Shown piece by piece: positions 1 through 7,123 of a stretch of DNA of 12,580 nucleotides; position 1 is the first letter of the stretch, and each line of letters begins with the position of its first letter. Location: NCBI GenBank assembly GCA_946613765.1, contig CAMOFW010000017.1, forward strand, positions 1-12,580, written 5' to 3'. Origin of the DNA: an uncultured Mycoplasmatota bacterium. Its GTDB lineage: Bacteria > Bacillota_I > Bacilli_A > RF39 > UBA660. Below the pieces are notes generated by a model. That model was not told where the DNA came from, did not search any database, and saw nothing but the letters and a program-made list of their open reading frames with translations. The translations under genes were made by a program, and so were the position numbers.

Positions 1-1367
1 TCTCTAGTATCTTTAAGTTGAATACCTTTTTCAAGTAATTCATTTCTTACTTTATCTGCTAGTTCAAAGTCTTTATTTGCTTTTGCTTGTTTTCTTTCTT
101 CAATCTTTTCATTGATGTATTTTAATAATTCTTCATCTACTTCATTAGATTTAATTAAATTTACATCAAATACTTTATCAAAGTTAGTTATTAATTCTAG
201 TTTTGTTGTATTATTAACTGTATCATCTTTTAATAAGTCATATAATACAGTTAAAGCATTAGCAGTATTAACATCATCTGATATATTTTCTTTGAATCTA
301 TTATTATATTCATCAAATTTATCTTTGTCTAATTCTCCATCTTTAGATATATTAGCAATTCTTGTTCTTAATTTATTTAGTGTATTTTGAGCTTGTTCTA
401 AAGCATCATATGAGAACACTAATTGTTTTCTGTAATGAGAATTTAAGCACATAAATCTAAATGCTAATGGATCATATCCTTTTTCTTCTAATACTGATAC
501 AGTAAGTATAGCACCGTTAGATTTAGACATCTTACCTGATTCATCTAATAAGTGTTCATTATGGAACCAATAGTTGCACCATTTATGTCCTAAGTATGAT
601 TCAGATTGAGCTATTTCATTTGTATGGTGTGGGAAGATGTTATCTACTCCTCCACCATGAATATCTAAATGTTCTCCTAGGTATTTAATTGAAATACCAG
701 AACATTCAATGTGCCATCCTGGATAACCTTTACCCCAAGGGGACTCCCATTGTAGTTCATGATTTTCAAATTTTGATGTAGTAAACCAAAGTGCGAAGTC
801 AGCTTGGTTTCTCTTGTTACCATCTTCTTCTACACCTTCTCTGGCACCTACTACCATTTCATCAATCTTATGGTTTGTTAATTGATAATAATCTTTTACC
901 TTAGATACATCAAAGTAAACATTACCACCAGATATATATGCATAACCATCTTCTAATAATTTAGTTATTATTTTAATATACATTTCAATATTATCTGTTG
1001 CTGGTGAAACTATTTCAGGAACCTTACAATTTACTTTTTTAAAATCCTTAAAGAATTCATCAGTATAGTATTTAGCAATTTCCATTGCACTCTTATGTTC
1101 TCTTTTTTTAGCTACTTCCATTTTATCTTCACCAGAGTCGCTATCACTTGTTAGATGACCTACGTCAGTGATGTTCATTGCTCTAGTTACTCCGTAACCT
1201 AAATATCTTAAAGTTTTTTCTAAAATATCATGTCCTATATAATTTCTAATATTACCTATATGTGCATAATGATATACTGTCGGACCACATGTATATATTC
1301 TTACATCATCTTTATTATTAGGTACAAATTCTTCGATTGTTCTTGTTAAAGTATTATATAATTTCAT
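1..1367 (-). CDS. cysS: Cysteine-tRNA ligase, C-terminal end cut by window edge
   Basis: This enzyme activates cysteine with ATP and charges tRNA-Cys in the cytoplasm (class I aminoacyl-tRNA synthetase). The frame is open from the ATG at 1367 to the left edge, giving 455 complete codons; bacterial CysS is usually about 460-470 residues, so only a few C-terminal residues are missing. Visible landmarks are TCGPTVYHYAHIGN near residues 26-39 (HIGH-type motif, with C27 expected to be a zinc ligand), WHIECSG and FPHHTNE (the other zinc ligands), and KMSKS at 279-283. The last readable residues, GIQLKDTR, match the conserved end of the family. The start is supported by AAAGGAG at 1376-1382, 8 bases upstream. 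No T-box leader precedes it; instead a short cysteine-rich ORF (1381-1431) lies directly upstream and its stop codon overlaps this SD. Confidence 0.97.
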   Translation of the reverse strand, partial: MKLYNTLTRTIEEFVPNNKDDVRIYTCGPTVYHYAHIGNIRNYIGHDILEKTLRYLGYGVTRAMNITDVGHLTSDSDSGEDKMEVAKKREHKSAMEIAKYYTDEFFKDFKKVNCKVPEIVSPATDNIEMYIKIITKLLEDGYAYISGGNVYFDVSKVKDYYQLTNHKIDEMVVGAREGVEEDGNKRNQADFALWFTTSKFENHELQWESPWGKGYPGWHIECSGISIKYLGEHLDIHGGGVDNIFPHHTNEIAQSESYLGHKWCNYWFHNEHLLDESGKMSKSNGAILTVSVLEEKGYDPLAFRFMCLNSHYRKQLVFSYDALEQAQNTLNKLRTRIANISKDGELDKDKFDEYNNRFKENISDDVNTANALTVLYDLLKDDTVNNTTKLELITNFDKVFDVNLIKSNEVDEELLKYINEKIEERKQAKANKDFELADKVRNELLEKGIQLKDTR

Positions 1368-1373
1368 AATCTA

Positions 1374-1411
1374 CACTCCTTTATATTTTATTATTAATAC
1401 AAAAGTAAGTG
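1374..1411 (-). promoter_or_regulatory. Possible SD-sequestering hairpin before cysS
   Basis: In the minus-strand RNA, CACUUACUUU (1411-1402, immediately after the two adjacent Cys codons of the leader) can pair with AAAGGAGUG (1382-1374, the cysS SD). That gives nine pairs, including one G-U, with a single bulged A and a 19-base AU-rich loop. A ribosome stalled at any of the leader Cys codons would be expected to cover the upstream arm and free the SD. The same arm can also pair with the leader SD (AAAGGAGU at 1446-1439), so the two structures would compete. Pairing was found by eye; its stability was not computed. Confidence 0.45.
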
Positions 1412-1431
1412 CAACATCGTTTTGTTAACAT
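1381..1431 (-). CDS. Putative 16-residue cysteine leader peptide of cysS
   Basis: A short ORF reads MLTKRCCTYFCINNKI and then TAA. It has its own ideal SD, AAAGGAG at 1440-1446, 8 bases from the ATG. Three of 16 residues are cysteine (C6, C7, C11), including an adjacent UGU-UGC pair, directly ahead of the gene that charges tRNA-Cys. The stop codon (1381-1383) overlaps the cysS SD (1376-1382), so leader and cysS translation are probably linked. Amino-acid-rich leader peptides that control the matching synthetase or biosynthesis genes are an established principle; this particular one I do not recognise, and its regulatory role is inferred. It could also be a chance ORF, but a perfect SD, cysteine enrichment and its placement together make that less likely. 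Confidence 0.7.
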   Translation of the reverse strand: MLTKRCCTYFCINNKI

Positions 1432-1467
1432 AATAATTACTCCTTTAGTTGTTATTATTTTACCACA

Positions 1468-1473
1468 ATTATA
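1468..1473 (-). promoter_or_regulatory. Candidate -10 box for the cysS leader transcript
   Basis: A perfect TATAAT lies across the stop codon of the upstream ClpC-like gene, about 36 bases before the leader ATG. No convincing -35 is present at 16-18 bases, and a second candidate, TGGTAAAAT (extended -10 form), lies just downstream. Transcription of leader-cysS could instead continue from the upstream gene, since no terminator is visible between them. Confidence 0.3.
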
Positions 1474-3034
1474 TAATAGGTAGTAGTGTTTTTTGCTTTA
1501 TTTCCTTATATATTACACTATTTTGACTAGTATTTGTAGTAAATCCAATAGTACTATCAGATGTTAGTTTTTCCATGATAATTATATAGTTGTTAAAGTT
1601 AATATTATTACCAAAGTTATCTATTAAATATCTATTAGTGGTAAGTTTTGATATAAACTCTTTTAATATTTCATTATAATTATAATTTGTAATAGTTATT
1701 ACTCCGACTGGATTATCTAATACTTTTTTTAAGATATAATCTTCTTTAGATTTTATATTACCATAGAGTTTTAATAAATCTTCATCATTCTTATAATCAT
1801 TTCCATCAATGCTTATTATATTCGAACAATTGATAGTTGTTAATAAATCTTTATTTGCTAACAAGATTTCTTTTTTATCTAATACTTTTCTTATATATTT
1901 ATTTGATATATCTATTTTATATCTAGATTTAAATACATCATATAAGTTCTCTATAGTTACTTTATCTTGTTCTTTAAATCTTGCATTAGTACAAATAGAA
2001 TCTAGTAGTTCAATTGATTTATCAGGATTCTTTTTATTAGTTATATATTTAGAGGATATATATATTATTTCATTTAATACATTACTATCTATAGATACTT
2101 TATGATATTTTTCATATTCTTTCTTTAGTGATTTTAAAATGGATAAAGTTTTATTATTATCTGGTTCATCTATTATTACTCTTTGAAATCTACGATTTAG
2201 TGCTTCATCTATTTTAAAGAATTCGTTGTATTCTTTGTTTGTTGTTGCTCCGATGCACTTTATTTTGCCTCGAGCTAGATATGGTTTAAAGATATCGCCT
2301 GCCGATATAGCTCCTTCTGCTCCACCAGCATTAACCAGTGTATGTATTTCATCTATAAATATAATGGTCTTTTTATTTTCAATAGATGTTAATAATTTAT
2401 TTATTTTATCTTCAAAATCTCCACGATATTTAGTTCCTGCTAGCATAGATGATAGATCTACTTTTTTAATTTTATATCCTATTAAACTTGTTGGTACTTC
2501 TTTATGTATTAATCTTCTTTCTATTTCTTCAACTATAGCAGTTTTACCTACTCCAGCATCTCCAATTAATAAAGGATTACATTTATTTTTCCTCATAAGT
2601 ATTTGAAATATTTCATTTATTTCTTCATCTCTATTGGTTATTTTTATCTCTTCCTTGTTAATAAATTCAATATTATCAACATCTATATTTAATTCTTCAA
2701 GCAAGCGTATTGCTATGCCTTCTTTTGAATCTAATAAAGAATTAAATAAATCTATTGATGTTATTTCATCATTATTAGTTTGAGCTATTTTTAGTACTTT
2801 TCTTAACATAGGTGTATAAAGCACATATGAAGATTTCTTAGTACCCTCTCCGATTACTTTTATTAATTTTCTTTTAAATTTATTATATGTTAAATTATAT
2901 TCCTTTAAATATTCAGTTAATTCGTTATCATACGAAAGTATGGCTAGTAAAAGGTGTTCCGTACCCACATAAGGGTGTTTTAAATTATCATGTTCTTTTT
3001 CTGCTTTTTTTAGTATTTTATCTAATTCACTCAT
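1469..3034 (-). CDS. ClpC-like AAA+ ATPase with degenerate second ATPase domain
   Basis: This 521-residue protein resembles ClpC, an AAA+ unfoldase that normally has two ATPase rings, has about 810 residues and feeds ClpP. The Clp N domain is present (about 1-120, including HPYVGTEHLLLAIL). The first AAA+ domain is complete: Walker A GDAGVGKT 158-165, pore loop AGTKYRGDFE near 199-208, Walker B IIFIDEIH 224-231, sensor 1 IGATTN 261-266, and arginine pair R281-R282. The rest is a shrunken second domain. Residues about 408-425 (ISIDGNDYKND...) and 444-498 (ending NINFNNYIIIMEKL...IGF) still align by eye with ClpC D2. However, the GPTGVGKT Walker A segment is missing, the LLDEIEKAH Walker B has become ITNYNYNEI, the sensor-1 Asn of IIIMTSN is lost, and the protein stops before the C-terminal small domain. 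The ClpC middle domain also seems absent. The start has AAGGAGG at 3040-3046. No ctsR, mcsA or mcsB gene is nearby. Confidence 0.9.
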   Translation of the reverse strand: MSELDKILKKAEKEHDNLKHPYVGTEHLLLAILSYDNELTEYLKEYNLTYNKFKRKLIKVIGEGTKKSSYVLYTPMLRKVLKIAQTNNDEITSIDLFNSLLDSKEGIAIRLLEELNIDVDNIEFINKEEIKITNRDEEINEIFQILMRKNKCNPLLIGDAGVGKTAIVEEIERRLIHKEVPTSLIGYKIKKVDLSSMLAGTKYRGDFEDKINKLLTSIENKKTIIFIDEIHTLVNAGGAEGAISAGDIFKPYLARGKIKCIGATTNKEYNEFFKIDEALNRRFQRVIIDEPDNNKTLSILKSLKKEYEKYHKVSIDSNVLNEIIYISSKYITNKKNPDKSIELLDSICTNARFKEQDKVTIENLYDVFKSRYKIDISNKYIRKVLDKKEILLANKDLLTTINCSNIISIDGNDYKNDEDLLKLYGNIKSKEDYILKKVLDNPVGVITITNYNYNEILKEFISKLTTNRYLIDNFGNNINFNNYIIIMEKLTSDSTIGFTTNTSQNSVIYKEIKQKTLLPII

Positions 3035-3057
3035 AAATTCCTCCTTGATATAATTCT

Positions 3058-3085
3058 ATGAAAATTATGAGTAATAATTTGTCAT
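3058..3085. repeat. Inverted repeat upstream of the ClpC-like gene
   Basis: The arms ATGA+AAATTAT (3058-3068) and ATAATTT+G+TCAT (3074-3085) are complementary over 11 bases with one bulged G and a 5-base centre. The repeat sits between the preceding terminator and the SD of the ClpC-like gene, where a promoter or operator is expected. It matches neither the HrcA CIRCE element nor the CtsR heptad repeat. AT-rich sequence produces such repeats by chance, so function is uncertain. Confidence 0.35.
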
Positions 3086-3092
3086 TTTAAAC

Positions 3093-3119
3093 AAAAAAAT
3101 CTACGATTTCTCGTAGATT
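3093..3119 (-). terminator. Rho-independent terminator after the carrier gene
   Basis: On the minus strand, ATCTACGA, a GAAA tetraloop and TCGTAGAT form a perfect stem (9 pairs with the flanking A-T), followed by seven T. It starts about 10 bases after the stop codon of the gene ending at 3130 and isolates it from the ClpC-like gene. Confidence 0.93.
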
Positions 3120-3129
3120 AATTTTTATA

Positions 3130-4692
3130 TTATAAATATGTAACTACTGTTAATATTAATGCTAATACAACAAGTAATGCTACAATAAACTTCCAAATAG
3201 CTTTAACATAATCTTTATAAGATAATTTAGTAAATGAAAGTCCGATTAAAGCAAATACACTTGTTGGAGCACATAATGCAACAAAACCACTTGTAGCAGC
3301 AAAAATAGTTAATAATTGTTGTGTAAAGTCAGCATATTTTGCAGCATAGAATGCACCAAAAGCAAATCCTGTGTATTCAACATCAACATGTAAGAAGTCA
3401 GCAATTGTATTACCTAAAGCAGTCATGTATGGATTAAATCCAGATCCAGTATTAAATACATTTACAATTGTATTAGTAATTCCTGACCAATAGCAAAGTA
3501 CGAATACTGAGTAAGCCATTGCAACTAGAACGATTGGTTTAGCCATTTTCTTTAATCCTGCAAGTGCATTTTCAAGTAATGTATCAAATTTAATATGACT
3601 TAAGAATTTAGTAAATACTAAAACTATAAGCATAATATAATTAATGATAAATGGATCCCAAGAACCGAATGCAGTAATTTTTCCAAGAATATCACCAAAG
3701 ATTGGTAATTCATCTTTTCCAACTACGATTTCAGTTGTTAACCATTTATGGAAATTATCAAATACTTCAATTCCTAAAACATTATTCCATCCAATATATC
3801 CTAGAACTACTAATACTAGTAAAATTCCAAATAATACGAAGAATGGCCATGCTTTAGCTTTTGATTCTTCAGTACTTTCTTCAAATACTTCTTCAACTAC
3901 TTCTAAGTTAGTATGTTTTTTATTGAATAATAGTACAAAAATATTTAATGCTAAGTATCCAACAACTAATACTACTAATCTATAAAGTAGACCATCAGTT
4001 AATTCAGCACCTAATTGAGTAGCTGCATAATTAGTACCATATGTACCAATTGTTAATCCCATTAGACCAACAGCTAGTGCTCCGAATGTAATAAGCATTG
4101 TACTAACCTTATTCATCTTTAATTCTTTAGCAACACTAATAATTAAAGGAATAAATGTTACTACAACGATTGGTTGAGTTGTTACTGAAGTTAAAGCTGC
4201 GATTAAGCAAGTAACGATTAAAGTAAATACTGTTTCTTTACCTTTAAATAAAGAAGCTAGTTTTTTAACCATTGCTTTATAACCGTTAGTTTTAGCAACA
4301 ACTCCGTAGAATATACCAAGAATAGCTAAGAATACTAGTTGAACTAGATAATAGTTAATTCCGTAGTATAGACTTAGGAATAATTCATTAATTCCTGTTT
4401 TAGTTGCAGTTTCATTAGCTACAAAAGAGATACTTTCAGCATTTGTGTAGTCCCAAGATCCACCTTTGATGAACCAAGTTAATAGGGCAACTACTAAAAT
4501 AACTAAACCTAGAATTTTAAATGTTGAATGTTTAAATTCTCTTTTTGGTTTTTTAACAGTTTCTACTTTTGTTTCTTTTACTTCAACTTTTTTAACTTCT
4601 TCAGCTTTTTTAGCTGGAACTTTTTTTGTTACTGTCTTTTTAACAGTAGACTTCTTACTTACAGTTGAACTTTTCTTTTTGTTCTTTTCCAT
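3130..4692 (-). CDS. Polytopic membrane carrier, YfcC/DcuC-like (ion transporter type)
   Basis: This 520-residue integral membrane protein probably moves small organic anions or amino acids. Residues 1-56 are a cytosolic, low-complexity tail rich in Lys, Val, Thr and Ala. About ten to twelve hydrophobic segments follow, for example at 57-75, 113-133, 154-187, 198-216, 236-256, 282-301, 348-363, 386-402, 463-486 and 499-519. The acidic stretch VVEEVFEESTEESK (265-278) marks a long central cytosolic loop. The two similar halves, with polar/glycine breaks such as TSVTTQP (168-174) and CAPTS (474-478), resemble the YfcC/DcuC carriers of the ion transporter superfamily, but the family call is from general pattern only and the substrate cannot be read. 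The start chosen is the ATG at 4692, with GGAGG at 4700-4704; an upstream in-frame ATG at 4728 lies before the promoter and has no SD. The gene is monocistronic, between its own promoter and terminator. Confidence 0.72.
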   Translation of the reverse strand: MEKNKKKSSTVSKKSTVKKTVTKKVPAKKAEEVKKVEVKETKVETVKKPKREFKHSTFKILGLVILVVALLTWFIKGGSWDYTNAESISFVANETATKTGINELFLSLYYGINYYLVQLVFLAILGIFYGVVAKTNGYKAMVKKLASLFKGKETVFTLIVTCLIAALTSVTTQPIVVVTFIPLIISVAKELKMNKVSTMLITFGALAVGLMGLTIGTYGTNYAATQLGAELTDGLLYRLVVLVVGYLALNIFVLLFNKKHTNLEVVEEVFEESTEESKAKAWPFFVLFGILLVLVVLGYIGWNNVLGIEVFDNFHKWLTTEIVVGKDELPIFGDILGKITAFGSWDPFIINYIMLIVLVFTKFLSHIKFDTLLENALAGLKKMAKPIVLVAMAYSVFVLCYWSGITNTIVNVFNTGSGFNPYMTALGNTIADFLHVDVEYTGFAFGAFYAAKYADFTQQLLTIFAATSGFVALCAPTSVFALIGLSFTKLSYKDYVKAIWKFIVALLVVLALILTVVTYL

Positions 4693-4711
4693 TATTTTAC
4701 CTCCTATAAAA

Positions 4712-4720
4712 ATTATACCA
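4712..4720 (-). promoter_or_regulatory. Extended -10 promoter of the carrier gene
   Basis: TGGTATAAT on the minus strand is a full extended -10. The -35 region is weak (TTGATT at 15 bases). The predicted transcription start, near 4705, falls right at the SD, so the 5' leader would be about 13 bases. Confidence 0.65.
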
Positions 4721-4796
4721 CAAAACAAGTAAAATCAATAAAAAAACGTTATTTTTTATTGAAATATAATAAGTTTTCATTTAATTTTCACAAAAC

Positions 4797-4823
4797 ATAA
4801 AAAAAGAGAATTAAAATTCTCTT
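4797..4823 (-). terminator. Terminator overlapping the typA stop codon
   Basis: On the minus strand, AAGAGAAT, UUUA and AUUCUCUU form an 8-pair stem followed by a T run. The stem begins within the typA stop codon. Confidence 0.85.
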
Positions 4824-6636
4824 ATTTTCTATTTAATCTATATCTTTCATTTGCATCTAAAACTTTTTTTCTCATACGAATTGCATCAGGTGTAATTTCT
4901 ACATATTCATCATCTGCAATGAATTCTAATGCTTCTTCTAAGTTAAATGTTTTAGGTGGAACTAAAGCGATAGCATCATCACTAGCTTTACTTCTTGTGT
5001 TAGACATTTCTTTGTTCTTACATGGGTTAACGTTTAAGTCATTATCTCTGTTGTTAATACCAACGATTTCACCAGCATATACATCAACTGCTGGACCAAT
5101 AATCATTGTTCCTCTATCTTGTAGATTCCATAGTGAATAACCTAAAGTTTTACCAGTTTCCATTGAAACTAATACACCATTTTTTCTACCTCTAATTTCA
5201 CCAACATATGGTTTATATTCATCAAATGATCTAACCATGATACCTTCACCTTTAGTGTTAGTAATAAACGCAGATCTATATCCGATTAAACCTCTTGTTG
5301 GAGCACTAAATTCTAAATGAGTATAGTTAGCATCAGTTTCTGAGTTTTGCATTATAGTTAGAGTTGCTTTTCTTTCTTGTAAGTCAGAGATGATTGTTGA
5401 AGCATACTCAGATGGAGTATTAACGATAACGTTTTCAAATGGTTCACATTTTCTTCCATCTATTTCTTCATATAATACTTCTGGTTTTGAAACACAAAGT
5501 TCAAATCCTTCTCTTCTCATTTGTTCAATTAAAACTGATAAGTGTAGTTCACCTCTACCTGAAACTTTAAATCCATCAGTTCCTGGTAATTCTTCTACTT
5601 CTAATCCAACGTTAGTTTCTAATTCTTTTTCTAATCTTTCTTTAATATGTCTAGATGTTAAGAATTTTCCTGATTGACCAGCAAATGGTGATGAGTTAAC
5701 CATAAAGTTCATAGACATTGTTGGTCTTTCAATTGTGATTGGAGGAAGTGCATCAACATTTCCTTTTTCACAAACTGTATCACCGATTGAAATATCTGAA
5801 CATCCAGCAATAGTTACGATATCACCATAAAATGCTTCATTAACTTCTTTTCTCTTAATTCCTTCTTCAACAAATAGTTTAGAAATTCTAAAGTCAGTTG
5901 TTTTATCTGAGCCATTTCTAGCTAAAGTAACTGTTTGTCCATTCTTAATTTTACCTTTAGTAATTCTACCTACTCCAAGTCTACCAATGAATGAATCATA
6001 ATCTAATTGGCAAATTTGTAATTGTAAGTTATCATTTTCATTACCTTCGAATGGTTTAACATGATTTAAGATTACATCTAGTAATGGTTTAACATCAGTC
6101 ATTTCACCATCTAAAGTTAAACCAGTTTTACCTTCTCTTGCTATACCATAAACGATTGGGAAATCAAGTTGTTCATCTGTTGCATTTAATTCCATAAATA
6201 AATCAAATGTCATGTTAACAACTTCTTCAGCTCTTTGATCTTTTTTATCTATCTTATTAATAAATAAAATTGGTCTTAAGTTTTGTTCTAAAGCTTTCTT
6301 TAAAACAAATCTTGTTTGAGGCATTGGTCCTTCTTTAGCATCAACGATTAATACAACAGTATCTACAGTACGCATAATTCTTTCTACTTCAGATGAGAAA
6401 TCAGCATGTCCTGGAGTATCTACAATATTAATCTTATAATCTTTATAATGAATAGCACATGGTTTAGAATAAATAGTAATTCCTCTTTCTCTTTCAAGAT
6501 CATTACTATCCATTACTTGATCATTTACTTCTTCATTTTCTCTAAATGCGCCATTTTGTTTAAGTAGAGCATCAACCAATGTTGATTTACCTGCATCTAC
6601 GTGAGCAACAACAGCAATATTAATAATTTTATCCAT
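4822..6636 (-). CDS. typA: Ribosome-associated GTPase TypA/BipA
   Basis: TypA is a translational GTPase of the EF-G type that binds ribosomes and assists large-subunit assembly and stress or cold adaptation. At 604 residues it is full length for the family. The GTP-binding motifs are all present: G1 AHVDAGKS 11-18, G2 RGITI 51-55, G3 DTPGH 73-77, G4 NKID 127-130. The TypA-specific C-terminal region is recognisable, with NPCKNKEMSNTRSKASDDA and ending DAIRMRKKVLDANERYRLNRK-like sequence. The ATG at 6636 follows AAGTGAGATGAT, a moderate SD with extended complementarity to 16S rRNA. The gene is monocistronic, with its own consensus promoter (6665-6693) and a terminator overlapping its stop. Confidence 0.98.
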   Translation of the reverse strand: MDKIINIAVVAHVDAGKSTLVDALLKQNGAFRENEEVNDQVMDSNDLERERGITIYSKPCAIHYKDYKINIVDTPGHADFSSEVERIMRTVDTVVLIVDAKEGPMPQTRFVLKKALEQNLRPILFINKIDKKDQRAEEVVNMTFDLFMELNATDEQLDFPIVYGIAREGKTGLTLDGEMTDVKPLLDVILNHVKPFEGNENDNLQLQICQLDYDSFIGRLGVGRITKGKIKNGQTVTLARNGSDKTTDFRISKLFVEEGIKRKEVNEAFYGDIVTIAGCSDISIGDTVCEKGNVDALPPITIERPTMSMNFMVNSSPFAGQSGKFLTSRHIKERLEKELETNVGLEVEELPGTDGFKVSGRGELHLSVLIEQMRREGFELCVSKPEVLYEEIDGRKCEPFENVIVNTPSEYASTIISDLQERKATLTIMQNSETDANYTHLEFSAPTRGLIGYRSAFITNTKGEGIMVRSFDEYKPYVGEIRGRKNGVLVSMETGKTLGYSLWNLQDRGTMIIGPAVDVYAGEIVGINNRDNDLNVNPCKNKEMSNTRSKASDDAIALVPPKTFNLEEALEFIADDEYVEITPDAIRMRKKVLDANERYRLNRK

Positions 6637-6664
6637 AAAATCATCTCACTTCACAAATGTATAA

Positions 6665-6693
6665 ATAATACCATAAAATCGTCATTTTTTCAA
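6665..6693 (-). promoter_or_regulatory. Promoter of typA
   Basis: On the minus strand: -35 TTGAAA (6693-6688), a 17-base spacer and -10 TATTAT (6670-6665) preceded by TGG, an extended -10. The predicted start is near 6658, giving a leader of about 20 bases. The -35 directly follows the T run of the preceding terminator. Confidence 0.8.
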
Positions 6694-6720
6694 CAAAAAA
6701 TTAGCAATAATGCTAATTTT
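6694..6720 (-). terminator. Terminator of the two-gene unknown operon
   Basis: On the minus strand, AAAATTAGCA, TTAT and TGCTAATTTT form a perfect 10-pair stem that continues into a T run. It overlaps the TAG stop codon at 6713-6715. Confidence 0.9.
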
Positions 6721-7123
6721 GTTTTTCTTTGTTTTTTTCTTGAGTTTTAACTATTTTATAGAATCTATCTTTACATAATGTAAAGAATAAAACTATACCA
6801 AATATTGAATATATAATATTAAATATTGAGTTATACATATTAAGAGTTTTATCACTAAAATTAATACCTACGGATATTAAAATATTAATACCCAAATCTC
6901 TAAATAATTGGAATGGTACGTATAATACTATTACTGCTAATGCTATTAAAACTAATCTCCATACTAATTCCCCTAGTTCACTAGAGTTTCTTGATGTTAG
7001 ATATTCTTTAACATCTTTAAAGAATATTTTAAATGTTTTAACATCTTTTTTTACCATTTCTTTAGATTCTTCAATGATATTTTCTTCTTTATTAGTTTTA
7101 GGTAATTCTATATTATCATTCAT
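6713..7123 (-). CDS. Small two-helix membrane protein, unknown function
   Basis: This 136-residue protein is not recognised. Residues 1-50 are charged and probably helical and cytosolic. A first membrane segment lies at about 54-73 (VWRLVLIALAVIVLYVPF) and a second at about 100-117; the C-terminus is Lys/Glu-rich, so both ends are probably inside the cell. Its ATG overlaps the end of the preceding gene by 8 bases (ATGAATGA), with a weak SD AGAGAG, so the two are translated as a coupled pair. Co-expression suggests it may anchor or partner the large coiled-coil protein, which is inference. The terminator overlapping its stop closes the operon. Confidence 0.85.
   Translation of the reverse strand: MNDNIELPKTNKEENIIEESKEMVKKDVKTFKIFFKDVKEYLTSRNSSELGELVWRLVLIALAVIVLYVPFQLFRDLGINILISVGINFSDKTLNMYNSIFNIIYSIFGIVLFFTLCKDRFYKIVKTQEKNKEKQN

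Noticed and set aside
112..390. Plus-strand ORF of 92 codons opposite cysS
   Set aside because: It lies fully inside the conserved minus-strand cysS coding sequence, has no SD, and its protein is low-complexity; it is a shadow. The same applies to the plus-strand ORFs within the ClpC-like, carrier, typA and 604-residue genes, and to the minus ORF at 9491-9685.
1368..1468. T-box riboswitch before cysS
   Set aside because: The space is only about 100 bases, with no T-box consensus (TGGNACCGCG) and no terminator/antiterminator stems; the leader ORF accounts for most of it.
3035..3092. CIRCE or CtsR operator before the ClpC-like gene
   Set aside because: Neither TTAGCACTC-N9-GAGTGCTAA nor tandem GGTCAAA heptads is present.
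4693..4728. Upstream in-frame ATG at 4728 as start of the carrier
   Set aside because: It lies upstream of the extended -10 promoter (4712-4720), has no SD and would add 12 residues without family support; the ATG at 4692 has an ideal SD.
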